Source: Apostichopus japonicus (Eukaryota > Echinodermata > Holothuroidea > Aspidochirotida > Stichopodidae). Taken from it: 64,000 nt of DNA. The stretch covers positions 16,061,303-16,125,302 of the forward strand of contig NC_092581.1 of NCBI RefSeq assembly GCF_037975245.1. The letters run 5' to 3'. The first letter of the stretch is position 1, and the number at the start of each line of letters is the position of its first letter. Made by a program: the position numbers and the translations under genes. The notes beneath the pieces were generated by a model. The model did no database searches, was not told where the DNA came from, and worked only from the letters and a program-made list of their open reading frames with translations. Shown here piece by piece: positions 1 to 13,800 of this stretch.

Positions 1-1950
1 TGGAAGACCTTAGAAAGAGTCACTGAGAGGGGCAGGGGGAGGGGAGGGTTGCAGGGCAATAATGTTTCCAGTTCTTAGGCCAGGGTAGTAAGGAGTGTGT
101 ATAGGAGAAAAGATAAGTGAGGTATGAAGTAAATAAATTTGTTATTGACAGCAAGGCTTTTACTTTGATACCAAACCCGCTTTACGTAGAAGAGTGGCAT
201 GCATATGTTGATTGGAAAAAGGTAAGGGATTTTTTAATTTTTTTTTATCCAAACATGATAAGCTAATACCAGGTTTGGAAATTTTGTGAGCCTACCTGTC
301 CCCTCAAAACATTCAACCTGTTCACAGAAGACATGAGCAAGACCTACTGAGCAATAGTGCTAAATGTTGGAAACTAACTAAATAAAAACATCCACAAGCT
401 GTAACATATTTTTACATCCATGGATTTATGTTGCTTGACATCTATTCACCACCCAATTGCTTATGTATAATTATATATTTATTACTTTATCCAGTGATAA
501 GATTTCCCATTCCACACCCAAAGTGTCCTTCTATGTACTAACGACTCTTCCCCATCAGTTTCATGTAAAGCATACTAACAGCTGTGTGCCTCCTCTCCAC
601 AACCTTCTACTGCATTTCCTGTAATGAAGTTCTTAAATTTCTTACACACAAAACGACTCTTATTTTCACTCAATGATACTGTATAGGCCTCATTTGTCTT
701 CTACAAAGAGAACAGAGGTTTTGATTCTTTAACGAAGCATGTCAAACCTAACGCATACTATACTGTATATATGGTTTGTACCCTCTTTTTACTACAAATA
801 GCTGTAAATTAATTTTCTGTACTTTTGTTACCAATTAGTGTAACTGAAAAGTAAAATTCTTACTTAGTAGTATTCAATTCCTTGACAATACAACCATTTA
901 AAGAAAAAATTAAAATCGCTAATTTTACGGAAAACAATAGAAAAGTATTCACAGATTATTACTAGGCCGTCATGGTTGTGTACTTCATATCACTATTGAT
1001 ATATTTGTCTTTCTTACTTTGTGTCTCTGTTTGGGCTTTGTCTCACCCTGAAGCAGAAGAATGACAATTGTTAGAACAGTTTGCAAGATCTATAGCATAG
1101 AATAAACTCTAGCTTTAATATAAGAGGTGAAATTGACAGGGCTTGTCTTTTGAATATCAAATTCCCACTTCCATCGCAGGTCTCTCCCCCCCCCCCCCCC
1201 CGTTCCCTCTTCCCTGGATCCACTTGTTAAAGTATCAATACTTGTTTACTGATGAATTACGGAAAACAAACTTCCAAAGCAGATTCAATGTTTCTTACTC
1301 TAAATGCACTCTGACCAGGTGGGTTTAATGGAGAAAAGGCTGTCACAATCAAAAGAAAGATATTTATTTTCTGTTGCCCTTATGGTGCGAACAATTTACT
1401 GTAAAATCACAGCATGTTCATTACACAAAATGTAACCTATAGATACTTGTATCGTCCACTCGAAAGTCCTATGCCTAACAGTCGTAAACAAAACAGAGAG
1501 ATTTGATTGGCTCATGATCTGTTGGGCGGGGCTTGCAAATTTTGAGTGAAGTTTGTAGAATCTACGGAATCGTTAAAAAATCTGGCAAATTTTATTCAGC
1601 TCAAAATGTTTAACGACAGATAACTTAATAAAACTAATGATTATTAATATGAAAATTGGCATGGAACGGTGTTATTTTCACTGAGCTTTTAGGACAGTAT
1701 TAAAGCTGGAAAGGTCGAATTAAAAATTTGGCAAACACACATTGAGACTTTAAAGGAAGGTTAATTTTTGCCAAAGAAAGACCCATAATGACATCACAGA
1801 TCATTCACTTGTGGTGCATTTCCTTTTAAAAGTAAAACAGATCTTATTCTGGTGCAAATTAGTCAAAGAAGCTCTGTTACAAGAGCAAGAGACTTGCATG
1901 GCAACAGGCAAGATGGGATTTGAACATAAACAGCAGCAATTCTGGAATAT
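1..1950. other. AT-rich non-coding DNA
   Basis: No exon-like frame seen. Contains a C16 tract (1186-1201) and a GC-slightly-higher patch near 1500-1560 with no recognised identity. Confidence 0.5.
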
Positions 1951-1956
1951 TCTGTC

Positions 1957-2106
1957 ATCCTTCAGTAGTGTCACATTGTCCCTTGATAGTGTCACATTGT
2001 CCTTCGATAGTGTCACATTGTCCTTCGATAGTGTCACATTGTCCTTCGATAGTGTCACATTGTCCTTCGATGGTGTCACATTGTCCCTTGCCAGTGTCAC
2101 ATTGCC
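1957..2106 (+). repeat. 21-bp minisatellite
   Basis: Seven units carrying GTGTCACATTG at 21-bp spacing (GATAGTGTCACATTGTCCTT). The unit is a multiple of three and lacks stops, so both strands stay open (plus: SVTLSFD repeats; minus: NVTLSKD repeats). I regard these frames as repeat-driven and not genes. Confidence 0.85.
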
Positions 2107-2929
2107 TGACTTGAGGGTCACTTTTCAATTCCTTAAATCATGAGGAAAGTTTGAAGATGCATGCATGGACCTGAGTAGGTTGGTACTTCAGTAAGTAGGA
2201 CAGAATGTGTAATGACAAGACATAGACTGATAACCATCCATGAATATTTCTGAGGGGCAGATAAACTGAAATAGAACATTAAACTCATCTTCCAAACATT
2301 GTAGTTTGTTACACGATGGATATATATATATATTCATATTTCAGTGCTAGGTCAGCGTCGGTAATAGAGGTTGTTGTCTTAAATATAAATAGGGTTAGCT
2401 TGAACATTAAAGACTGCACTGCAAATGCCACTAAAAATCATCCTTTAAGTCAAAGAATATGCCACAATCAGTGTTTGGGATTAAATTTACATGTGCCTTA
2501 TGCTTGTAACCTGTTTCCTATCTAATATATTGCAATATTATTTAATACTACTGTACCAAGATATAGTCTATACCCAAATTGGTGAAACATTTGGCAGTGT
2601 ATCATATATAATAAGACCTACCTCTACCTCAAAATCATCTCCGAAACATTGCCATTCCTTACGCATCGATCACAATTAACGACAAATTTTGAGACAGTCG
2701 TTTATAACGAGATACACTTTCAGCATTAATTCAGTTACAGGCACCAAAAGTAGTCTACTTGTGCATGTCATTATCAAAATTACGAGTGTGAATAGTATAT
2801 TCGCTCTCTCTCTCTCTCTCACACCACTACCTGAGCTGTAAGAGGCTGCATGTGCTCTCAATTAATGTACCTGGCAATTCACTCATCCATATTATCTATC
2901 TTATATGATTATAGAACCACTTGTATGAC

Positions 2930-3230
2930 AATTGTCAATGCTGGAGGCATGTATACGGTATGGGGGGGATTCCTTTTGTGAGTCTGCTAACTGTCCTCTC
3001 CGACGGTGCCAGAAGTACATCCCCAAAATATACCAAAGTTGGATATTTATTGGAATCGCTTGCCTTGCTTACCTGTCTCCTCACAACCTTAGTAGTCATA
3101 TATACTATACTGTGTCTATGGAGTGAACTGACAGCCATTTTAGCACTGGCACACCATTAGCAACTGGTCACCTCATTGGGTGACTCCATTGTGACCTGTA
3201 TGGGTCATCCATTACCTTGACGATTCCAGT
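2930..3230 (+). repeat. dispersed repeat with TTACCTGTCTCCTC, copy 1
   Basis: Core CTTACCTGTCTCCTCACAAC at 3068, preceded by CATCCCCAAAATATACCAAA and followed by GGAGTGAACTG and a GGTCAC segment. The order matches the copy near 5011. Confidence 0.55.
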
Positions 3231-4779
3231 TTCATTTCACCAGAATGAATTAAAAGTTAAAAATTCTGAAACACTTCAATTACTGATTAGTTACATGCTA
3301 TTATAACGCTAAGGTAAAAAAAATACTCGAATGGAAAAATTGTTTGAGGTTCGAATCAAAATTCATTAATTACTCACTCAATGCATGGGCTTCTCTTGGT
3401 GCAAAATGTCGAAATGTGAGATATAATATTTTATTGACTTAACAAAATTAATGATCAAACGCAACGGTTGAGTTCGCCGTGGTATATTTATCCAGCCAAG
3501 GCTATGTGCACCAATTATCAATGGCCATGTAGTTTGACGGTACCCTCTTCTTTTCCTGTTTTTTGTCTTTTTCATTCCAAGCGCACTAAAAAATCTCTGT
3601 ATCTCTGATGTATGGACTGATAATTAGCTTGGATGTAGTAAAGCTATTTGTTGGATCTGCCCATGATTGGATCATGCCCAAATGGAAACTGGACTCCCTA
3701 ACCCTTACGTAGTTTGTCAAGTGATACTTTCTTCAACAGTTGGGTCTGCATTATGAACCAAATATGTCTTTAAATGACGATAAAAGTGCTTCATTTTCTT
3801 CGCAGAAGTAATAAGAAGCTGGAGACGTCAACCCAAATGTCATCAGCGGTCTATGTGACAGAAATAACGGTGAAATCGAACGACTTTCCCAACCAGCTGA
3901 GTAAATTCTGATTCCATTTTGGAGGGTAATTAATGTTCCTTTAAAGACAAAGCTGATGACTTGATCAATCTAAACATGACATCATAGATTATGAGTCACA
4001 TGTTTTTTCCGTTTCTTTTGTTTATTTATTCGTTGGTAATATTCTGAAATGGACATGTTTTTTTGGGGGGGAGAGGTGCAAAAGCTGAACAAAGAAGTTT
4101 TTAACATGACCTTATAAAGATCTGCATTGGTTTTAGTGTCAACAACTGTTTAACAATTTCTACAAAGCCTTAAAAATATGAAAAAAATAAACAAAATAAG
4201 TAAAAGATTTACGATCCTAGAGGAATCATGACATCCCAGATTTATAAAATTACAGCTCCCAGATATTAACAATTAACCTTTAAGCTAGAATATATCCAAA
4301 AGTGAGCATGATTTTACTTAGCTACTTGGGAAGTTGAACAAGTTGATTGCCAAAGTAGTTGTTGCACACTGAGAAGAATAGACCTGTATACTCTCATGTA
4401 TTACAAACAAACTAGCACATATATGTGCACTTCTACCTACATACAGGAAGAGGGTGAGTGTATATATGCTGGATGTCACAAAATTAATGTCCTCAGGCCA
4501 CATCTGGTTGTAAATTACTCAAAGGAGAATCCAACTTCTTTTTTTAAGTCCAACTGAGATGTTTATAGTTGCAAAGTGAGTTTTCCACCCTGCATTCTCA
4601 AGTAATGTTTATTATTTTTGGAAACCTATGTGCAAGTTATGGAGACTTATAATGCTATATTCATGAACCTAAGATCGATCAGGTAAGAGGCTAGAGCTCT
4701 GTGTTAGATTATTTAAAGGGTACAATTCCATTGCAAAAGTCAGGAATTTTCCTCAAGCTCTTAACATGGTGAGTGTATC

Positions 4780-5130
4780 TCCCTCTCCGCTCTGCAGCTG
4801 GGTGAGACATATGATGAGGGCGGGGGAGGGTGGAGGGGGGGGTGGGGGAATCACCACCGAGGGGATACCAAAGCTGTCATACCTTCCTTGGGTTATATAT
4901 AAGGAAGAATTGGAAACACTGTACGATAGGTGCCATAAGACCAACTAGGTCACATTCCATATGACCAATATCCCCAAAACTTACCAGGTTTGAATAATTG
5001 TGAGTGATGAGCTTACCTGTCTCCTCATAACCTCAGTACTCTCTCTATCTCTGCCATGTCTTGAGTGAACTGGTAAACCTTTAACCCTGTGCGATCTCTA
5101 TGAACGGACCCTGCTGGTCACTGACCTCCC
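4780..5130 (+). repeat. dispersed repeat with TTACCTGTCTCCTC, copy 2
   Basis: Core GCTTACCTGTCTCCTCATAA at 5011, preceded by ATATCCCCAAAACTTACCA and followed by TTGAGTGAACTGG. A G-rich tract (4818-4850) lies in the left part. Confidence 0.55.
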
Positions 5131-5139
5131 TTCTCATGA

Positions 5140-6830
5140 TCAAATCTTACGATCAAGAAAAAACTTTTCATCCAAGCCAGTTTCTTTTGAAATGACATTG
5201 ACACTTTAGAACTAGAATTATTCAAGATTGGTAGCACTTACCAATGTTTCAAACATTTCCTGATTAATTGTAAATGCAGTAGTGGTTGTTGCCATGGGAG
5301 TGGAAATAAGGCTAGATTTTGGTGCATTTGCTACAAAAAAATATGAAGGCTTTGCTATGGACTTTAATTGTGATACTTGAGCTCTGATAAGTAACATAAA
5401 TTTCTAACTTTAGAACTGTGGCACTTAAGCCATCGGAAGGAAACAAACTACACTTTTGTTATACTGGTGCTGTGGCCGAGTTGATAAAGGCGGTGGCATT
5501 TGAAGCATAAGTTGTGGGGAGACAGGAAATAACAGAAAAAAAGATAAATTTTGCCATGGAATAGCATTTTGGCATATTTTATTTTAGTTTCTAATTTAGA
5601 TTTGTTGTGTTGAATATTGCATGTAATAAATAACCCTTCTTTTGTGTACATACATATATACATAAAGCAATTACATGATAAATCTCCATCAAATCCTATC
5701 CTATCTATACTGAAAATTTTCTATGAAAATGATATTTACACGTAGTAAACAAGAAACCCATACATGTTAGAATTTGAATATTCAAGTGAGATTTTGCTCC
5801 TCTTCTAACTGTCAAGTAAAGGAAAGGTGCTGGTAGAGCAATCTATACCCATTATAAGCCATTTCTGCAAACATCATTACGTTATGAATATATGCAAGCA
5901 GAAATCGAACTGAACCAAACCTGTTTGTTCAGCTGCGGAATGTCTATATCAAGACGACAGATTGAGAGAAAGAGACGGAGAGATGGGTGGAGAGAGAGAG
6001 AGAGTATGACTGTATGAGAGGGATAGAGGCTTAAACTAACAGTCAAACAAATTGCATTGCTGTGAATCAATGCACTTTATACAGTATGTGTGATGATGCA
6101 CAAAACTTCAATACTTTGTGTTTAAGACCACTTGATGTTTAGGATTAATAAAACAAACCCCCATTTACTCTTAAACACAAAAAAACGTCTTTAGTCATTG
6201 GCACATGTAAAGCATACATGATAGGGAAGTATACCTATGCAGTACATGTAACATGTAACAGCATAAAGGTTATAATTAAAGGCAATTAATTATGCATGGT
6301 CACATTCAAAATATTTCAATCAATTTTAACTGCCTTTTAATTTAATCAATCGAAAATGGAAAATAGCTTATATTTAAAATTTATTAAAGTATGATAATGT
6401 AGATAGATTATGCCAATGACAACACAATTACAGAACTTGTATAAACTCTTTAATTTTTTATCTTGTCTGGAAGACCATGGCAAACATTTTGCTGAATATT
6501 TCATCTGCCTATTATAATACATAATTTTATAGCTCATATTAAAATTGAGCTTATACTCCTCAATATTATACAAAACAAACTAACGTTCTGTAATACTGAG
6601 CCAACAAATCACCAATTCACCAATCTGACTTAAATTTTCATAAAGGTATGAAAAAAATTTAATATTCCGCCCTGACAAATTGATTTCTAGACTCCTTAAA
6701 TGATTGATAATTCATTCCTCTTTACAAGCTTGAAACAAACTGGAGAAATTTATACCAAGTTCAAAGTTACAAGACTTCTACATTTATGTAATGTATGTGT
6801 AATGTTTTTTGGTCATGCAAAACTTAACAG
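5140..6830. other. AT-rich non-coding DNA
   Basis: No gene. A GA-rich stretch at about 5966-6004. A tRNA-like 5' fragment near 5465-5500 lacks a B box. Confidence 0.45.
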
Positions 6831-6836
6831 TACACA

Positions 6837-6860
6837 TACACACACACACACACACACACA
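6837..6860. repeat. (CA)n microsatellite
   Basis: About 12 CA units, directly left of the GC-rich island. Confidence 0.85.
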
Positions 6861-6879
6861 TTTAGAACGGTTGCATCCT

Positions 6880-7090
6880 CCCGCAGGCTGGAATTATGGA
6901 CAACAAAGTACGGATTCTCCTCTCCCTTTTCTTCGTCTAGCTGTAAGTGTAACCCTACACCGTACCTCTGAGAAAACTCTCGTGGCAACTCAAGCTGTAA
7001 GCACAGATAGAGTTTGGCAGGTTTTTGGGGTTGAATACAGCAGACCGCAGCAGCTTCTGTAACATCTCCTGGAGCACCTGCCGCTATATA
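6880..7090 (-). other. GC-rich island, possible coding exon
   Basis: A 200-bp block of clearly higher GC than its surroundings, flanked by a (CA)n tract. On the minus strand two frames look coding: one gives RQVLQEMLQKLLRSAVFNPK and stops after a GTACGG donor-like site, another stays open through the whole block (including LDEEKGEENPYFVVHNSS). Both cannot be right, and no partner exon is seen. Could also be part of an unrecognised repeat. Confidence 0.2.
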
Positions 7091-7099
7091 TATTCCTGA

Positions 7100-8380
7100 A
7101 CATCAAATTATGAGTAAAGAAGGGATTTTGTAGTAAAGAGTACCTACACTGTAACAGTACAGTCATATCATTAGTATTCAAACACAAAAACAAATTTACT
7201 TCCAGAGTTCTTAAACCCAGACAGGGAAGGTTTCATCGTCTTCTTCTTCTTTTGGGTTTTTTTTTTTGCTTATTCTTTTTACGGAAAAGAAGTAATGTTG
7301 CAAATTAGACACTCAACTTTCGAGGGTGATCAATAAGTGGATATTTATACTAAAATATGACATGTAGCGAGACTTTTTACTCGAACATGAAAAAATCGGG
7401 AGGGTCATTACAGTGACTGTATTACAGAGATGCACTTCTACCTACAATATATATATACATATATATGTATGCATATTCATGATATGTCTGTCTGATAAAT
7501 ATAGTCCATCCAGGCTCGTATGGAGACTACTGCATATTCATATTGATCGACGACAACATTACCTAGATATATATCTAATTAATTCAGAATTAAATCTAAT
7601 TAATTTCCCAGTTGTAGTTTAATTACAGATTATATGTGGCAGCAAATTACTTTGAAAGTAACATGTTTCGATGCAGCTTCATAGAAGAAACTTAAATCTA
7701 ATTAATTCTATCAAACCATTCCCCCAAAGAACTCTTTTGACAAGCTGAAGGCAAAACTATGCAGTAGCTTCTTGTATAGCTTGCATACACCCGAGAGTAA
7801 CATGTTTGGACGCGACGTCATCCCAGGCAAATTACATTTGTTATGTATACATGTAAACACACATTATACTAGAGTTGCTGCTGTAATGGCAATCAATAAA
7901 CTTGTGCTCAGCATTTCACTCACAGCCAAAAGCCAAAAGTAATAACAAGTTTGTAGACAAATTATGTCAGTCCCGATATTGTTACTAATTCTCAGTTTGA
8001 ATGTTTTTGACAAGGATTAACTTGTGATGGGAAACCCTCGATCATTTATTTAAGGTTCTCTGAGATATTTTGTATGAGATGTTTGAGTAAGGGAGAGGGG
8101 TGTGGGAAGGGGGAGGGAGAGTGAATAAGTCACAACTTGGCCAAACATGGAAGGAGAGCTGGTCAGAGCTTTAAGGTTACCCCTTGGTTCTATACCAATT
8201 AAATTGATTGTGCAGTTGTTATGTGGTGGAAGGTAAAATTATAAATGTTGACAGGTACATAGTACAAATTGTAAAACTTGTGTAAGATTAATTCTTTGAA
8301 CCACGTAATTTACAAATTTCAATTATGACTTCACCCTTCTTCCCTCATCAATTTCGCTACCCCCTTCCATATTGGGAGTC
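7100..8380. other. AT-rich non-coding DNA
   Basis: Short T/C tract at 7236-7268 and a GGGAGG run at about 8092-8122; nothing else recognised. Confidence 0.45.
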
Positions 8381-8398
8381 AAGAAATGTTCCTCACTG

Positions 8399-8674
8399 CA
8401 TCCATTCATCCATCCATCCATTCATCCTTCCATCCATCCATCTATCCATTCACTCATCCATCCATCTATCCATTCATTCATCCATCTTACCATCTATTCA
8501 TTCATCAATCCATCCCACCATCCATTCATCCATCCATGCTTCCATCCATTCCCTCATCCATCCATCTATCCATTCATTCATCCATCTATTCATTCATTCA
8601 TCCATCCATCCATCCATCCATCCATCCATCCATTCATTTATTCATCGTCCATTCCACCATCCATTCATCCATCT
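8399..8674 (+). repeat. (CATC/CATT)n tetranucleotide array
   Basis: About 275 bp of CATCCATCCATTCATC-type repeats with scattered substitutions. All three forward frames are open and read as His/Pro/Ser/Ile runs, which are artefacts. Confidence 0.92.
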
Positions 8675-9447
8675 AGAGATGCAGATATATAAATCATGCA
8701 TACAATATTCTTAATTTCTCCCATTTGTTTTTCACCATGCATACATACCTAATACTGTAGTCTCAACTGAATTCTGAAATAGAGATACAGTAGTGAACTC
8801 GTTCAATGCAATATATTTGCCCACATTAATATTTAGTCTACAACGTTATTTTTTCATATACATGTATATACAAATCCCTTTGTCCCATACAGCAGGGCCT
8901 TTAAATACATACATCCAAACTAAGCCCGACTACCGTTAGACAGCTAACATTCACATTCTACTTAACATGTCCCGAAAATTCTGTTTCTTTCATAAATACT
9001 ACAAAATCCAGGCTACGTACTTTTGTCTTCAAAAGCTTCCTCTGATGTATTCACCTTATTTCCTCAAAGCTTCCCAGAGGAGCGACGTTGGCCTTAAGCT
9101 AAAAGTGAATGTGTTGCTTCAGATTTTACCAGAGCAATGTATTCTACGGTATGAAGGTTGTATTTCCAATCATCGGTTCTCTTCATTTACATATGTATGC
9201 ACTATACAGTATAGTGGTGCATATCCTTAAACAATGAGCTGCACTTTTTCAACATAATGAAAAAACAAAAATATCAAAAAGGGAGTATTTATAGGCTGTG
9301 AAGTCCCTCAAGGATTATCTGTAGAAGCAAAAAAGCAATAACGTTTTTAAGCTGTTATGGGACATTGGCAATGACTATATAAAGCAGGAAAATGAAATAT
9401 TGTTTTCCTTGGTCGAGACAATATGAGTTTACAGCGTCAAAGGAATT

Positions 9448-9720
9448 AACTCAAGTACAGTATCAGATAACCAAATCCTATGCAAAAAGGGGAAAATTGC
9501 TATAGAAATGTAATTACTATGTACCTTTCAAAAGTTGAATTTTTATGAGAAATAAATTTCATAAAGCCTAGCTGAAGAAATGCTACCAAAACATTTGAGT
9601 ACCAAATTATCTTCACTGACTCTATGTCTTAACAGAGTATCAAATAAGAAAATCCTATGAAAAAAGGATGGAAAGTTGCTATACAAATGCAATTACTGTA
9701 GGTTTAGCTTTACGAAAAGT
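9448..9720 (+). repeat. diverged direct repeat, two units of about 80 bp
   Basis: TATCAGATAACCAAATCCTA at 9470 and TATCAAATAAGAAAATCCTA at 9638 continue in parallel through AAAAGG, TTGCTATA.AAATG and AATTACT. The first unit has an extra CAGTA (GTACAGTATCAG versus GAGTATCAA). Confidence 0.7.
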
Positions 9721-10479
9721 GCAGTTGTAGTGTGGAGACAAGTAAGAGGAGCACACTAAATCAATATAAACTCAAAACAGCTGCTGTAAAGAAGGAATTG
9801 TCCATCTTCTTTCCATTTCACTTTTGCATTTTGCTTAAAAAATTGTGGGATATATTTTTCCATTTTTTTACAGCTCATGCATGAAATATCCTCTCCAATA
9901 CCCGGGTCAATGCAAAAACATCCACGTCTGGGGACGATGATATTTCAAATATTACGAACAAATTTATGGTTCATATTTCCATGGTTTTTCTTTTAAATAT
10001 CTGCCTATTTGGCATTACCCGATCCTTCCATGTTGTAATATACAGCAAATGACAGGTAGGAAGAAAAAAAATTGCAATCGATAGTATAGTTGTTTCTTGT
10101 TTACTGATTGATAACTCTCAAGTGTGCAATATTTGACAATTTAAAAACCCATTTTATTTTTGTTTTTGTACGTGGGATGACCACTTAATGGGTGAATGGG
10201 TATGACTATGCTACCATCTGTTAACTCAGAGACTTGGGACAAGTTTTGAGAGCTTAATATTTTTTTTTTTTTTAAAGAAAAAAAATGAAAAAAGAAAAGA
10301 AAAATATATTAACCTAATATATTTAATTAGGTTAGATTCAAAGACTGGAATATGTCATTGATATATGCAGACTTTCACATTTCTGTAGAGGTATGCTCAT
10401 TAAATGACCATGAAACGCATATATCCAAAAAGATAAATGAAATCTGGGAAAACTTTCGTCCTAGACACTTTGGGTGGTA

Positions 10480-10670
10480 GAATAGGAATATGGTGGGGAG
10501 GGGAGCGGGAGGGAGAGGGTGGTGGTGTTGACGGCAACTGACTGGTCATAAAGGATGTATATTATTTAATGGTTACCATGCAGTTCAGACTAAGCCACAG
10601 TAGGGTGAGAGTGCTGAGTCTGTGAGGAGACAAGTAAGCAAAATACATTTGGGTATAAACACCTTCCACA
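10480..10670 (-). repeat. dispersed repeat with TTACTTGTCTCCTC, copy 3
   Basis: On the minus strand GCTTACTTGTCTCCTCACAG, then ACTCAGCACTCTCACCC and a stretch ending in a C-rich run. Inverse orientation to copies 1 and 2. Confidence 0.5.
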
Positions 10671-10812
10671 CACCTCCATCCCTTCTCCCCTCCCAGAAAT
10701 CAAAGAAGAGTCAATTCACGTAGATTTGTTTCCTCACTTAATAACAGTGGAATATTGCATTGATGTACATTTCAACACAATAACAAACAGCATTGAATAT
10801 CCATTAGTAAAG

Positions 10813-10895
10813 TTACTGTGTAGAAGTACTACAGGTAGAAGTAGCCTAACCAATAAAAATAGACTACAGAAGTACTGTAGCCTAACCAATAAAAT
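10813..10895 (+). repeat. short direct repeat, AGAAGTA..GCCTAACCAATAAAA
   Basis: AGAAGTAGCCTAACCAATAA at about 10837 recurs at about 10868 as AGAAGTACTGTAGCCTAACC; the second copy differs by a 5-bp CTGTA insertion after a TA. Confidence 0.75.
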
Positions 10896-10899
10896 GCAT

Positions 10900-13800
10900 G
10901 AATGATTACCAATTGGTTAATCACATCCCAACCTTCCGAGTACACGTTTAACAATTAGCTTTCAGTGGATATACTCATGTTAACAAGCCTGACGACTATC
11001 ATTCTGAATTTGCTTTTACCCGTTTCCGAAAGAAAGTCCAGTATCGACAAAAATGTTCATCACTGAATTTACTCATTACGAGCTAATTTTCAAAAGAAAT
11101 ATCCTGGGTATTAAGTTCAGTGACTGAAAAAGGTTGAATGACACTTCTCAATAGTAGGTCCTACCTTTAATACAAACCAATGACGTTTCAACACATAATT
11201 ATCAAAAACAAACATCCAGCTGTCATTCAGAATTTAACCTTTCCATTAAATTCTGACCATTCTCAAAAGTACAAACTTTTATTTTTGAAAGATATTTTCA
11301 AGGCCTTTTTTAGCACAAAATTCGTCCATAATATGGTTAAACATTTCCAATCTTTTGTTTGCCTTTTAATTTTTTAATTTTTTTTTTATTTTGCTATATT
11401 CCTTTGATCTCTTGAAACTTACACCTATAAAAAATTTGATTGAGCCCTAAAGCTGATAAATTTGCCAGGGATGAGAAGGAGAGGATAATTCCCTACAGGA
11501 TTGATAAAAATAGGCCTGGAAACCCTATCAATCATTAACTAATTATGGACACCTACATTCATGGGTTGTGCCAGGAAGCCACCTGAGGTTCCATTCTAAG
11601 ATAGATCAGTATATATACTCCGAGGATAAAACCCCAGGAGAGTCAAATTTCAAATTACTTTTGCACGTTTCCACACCAAAAAAAAAATCCTCATTTTTTA
11701 TTTTCTTCTTATTTCTTGTGGAAATAGTCTGCTAGTTGTGGTATCTCCAGGACTCGATCATATTGTTTTCTGACTAACTTCCTCCAACGTTTATTGTTTC
11801 GTTGAATTTGGAAAGTATAAAGTAGTTTGAAAATTGAGGCTTAAAAGCATGAATGAAACAGTCGACTTTGAATCTTGATACGAAGTGTATTTTAATCACA
11901 TGCAGCGTAGTTTACAGGAAGTACACAATATGGCAAAAGATGAGGATAAAATTGCAACTATTTATTGCAAAATGGTTTTTTCTTTGCCATTTCTTGGAAT
12001 CGGTTTTTTGTGTAATGGATGCATACAGACTGTACTTTGGCATTAATATTTTGTCATCTCAAACTCTCCATTGAATTGTTGTGTGCCATGCCACATTATG
12101 AGTTCTTGGTGATTCGTTCTTACTTCTTAAATTTCGACAAACGTACATTGTGAAATGTCGCTAACATTCTACATTTAATGATTTTTTGCACACCATCTTT
12201 GTGTAACATGTACTTTTCCGTTTGATCGGAAATGACTGCGAACATGAACCATACATAATACAGTAGGATTGCCTAGAGCAACTAAACTTCACAAAACTTT
12301 CACTTTATATATAGACTTTAGTACCATACAGTAGTTTGATATCTTCATTGATTATTCACAGTAGAAAAACATACCTTAAATCATAATTTTTATTTTTTAT
12401 TTTTGATGATCAATCACCTGTAAAGACCACCTGTATTGATATCCCGTCCATCCATCCCCTTAATATCAAAATGCTAAACTCTGATGATCATTATTATGAT
12501 AAGTTACATATTTTTTAAGGGAGGTTCTTACCCTTCCCTTTGAAGTCATTCCAACAAGTTGAGAAGGACCAATGCACAGTCCAAGTTAAAAAGTGTACAG
12601 AATATATTTGTGTTTACAAGCGATGATACTTACCTGTCGTGACTCTACTATTGCACTTTCCTATCTATCTAGCCTATTAACTAGTATAAATGTTTTAGTA
12701 CTGTACCCGTATTGACCCTCCTCTGGGTCAACCCGTTTCACCTCTTTCTTAATTAATTCTCGAATTAATGTAAAGCAGCCTACTTCTGGTGACAAAATTA
12801 TTCCAAACCTTGGAAGGCCAAATGCTGATAATACTGTACCTTCCCTCAAATGTTAAGATGAAGATAGAGCTATCCAATGCAAAAGTGCAAAGTTATGTCC
12901 TGGATACAGTCTTATGAGAAAAGACAAAAAAAGGTCTATAAAAGGTCAAAAAAGGTCAATAAACCAAAAAGGTCGAATATACTTGAACCAATGTCAACAA
13001 AGACTAAACTTGCATTAACGACACTTAACACTCTTAAAAGTTTGATCTCAGGTGCGGTTGATTCTCGATTGTAAACGACTATTCAGTTTAACACCTTTGC
13101 AATGTTGATGACGGTGACACTGGTGTGAACAGATAGGCAAATATATTTCCATTAACGTCATTAATAGTCCCATTTCTGTAGCTTCTTCAATGTGTTTTTG
13201 TGGAGGGGGAGGGGGAGGGGAAGTAAGAGCTTTAAATGACTAATACTAATAGCCATTAGTATTGAGTTCAGGTTAAACTGGGTTATCATTAGTACTGTAT
13301 ATAGCATTTGTCGAGAAAAGTCCGGTGATTATCCTCACTCAAAAGTTGAGTTTCACATCAATGCGCAAAAATTTCACAAAACTTGTTCTAGTCGCTTCAC
13401 TTTTGAAATTATGTGACTCCAGTCAATATCTCATTACACAATTTACACAATTATATTATAAGCTTGTTTTGCTTATTTCCAATTGTCACTATAAAGAAGA
13501 TAAATATTATGGTATTAAAATGTTACCATTAGTATTTGGTACTTTGGTTACTTAACGTCTGACAAGATCATCCAAAAGCCACCCAACAGTTTATATATAT
13601 ATTGATATCCTACAAGTAGAAATTTAGGGAAAAGGTACTTTGTGAGTCACTGGGTGGGAGGGAGAGGGCTGTGCTACATGGTCACAAGGTATTGAATTAT
13701 TGTAGGTCTACCATAAGCTCTCTCTTGTAAAGTTTCTACAAGGGTCCGAGAAAAACATTGGTTAGATGAATATTCCCCGATCAGTGGTAGATTGTGATCC

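Noticed and set aside
5463-5515. tRNA-Leu-like 5' arm (GTGGCCGAGTTGATAAAGG)
   Set aside because: Has an A-box-like start but no B box or acceptor pairing; at best a SINE fragment.
8325-8714. Overlapping 96-129 codon frames rich in His/Pro/Ser/Ile
   Set aside because: They are translations of the CATC tetranucleotide array; all three forward frames are open for the same reason.
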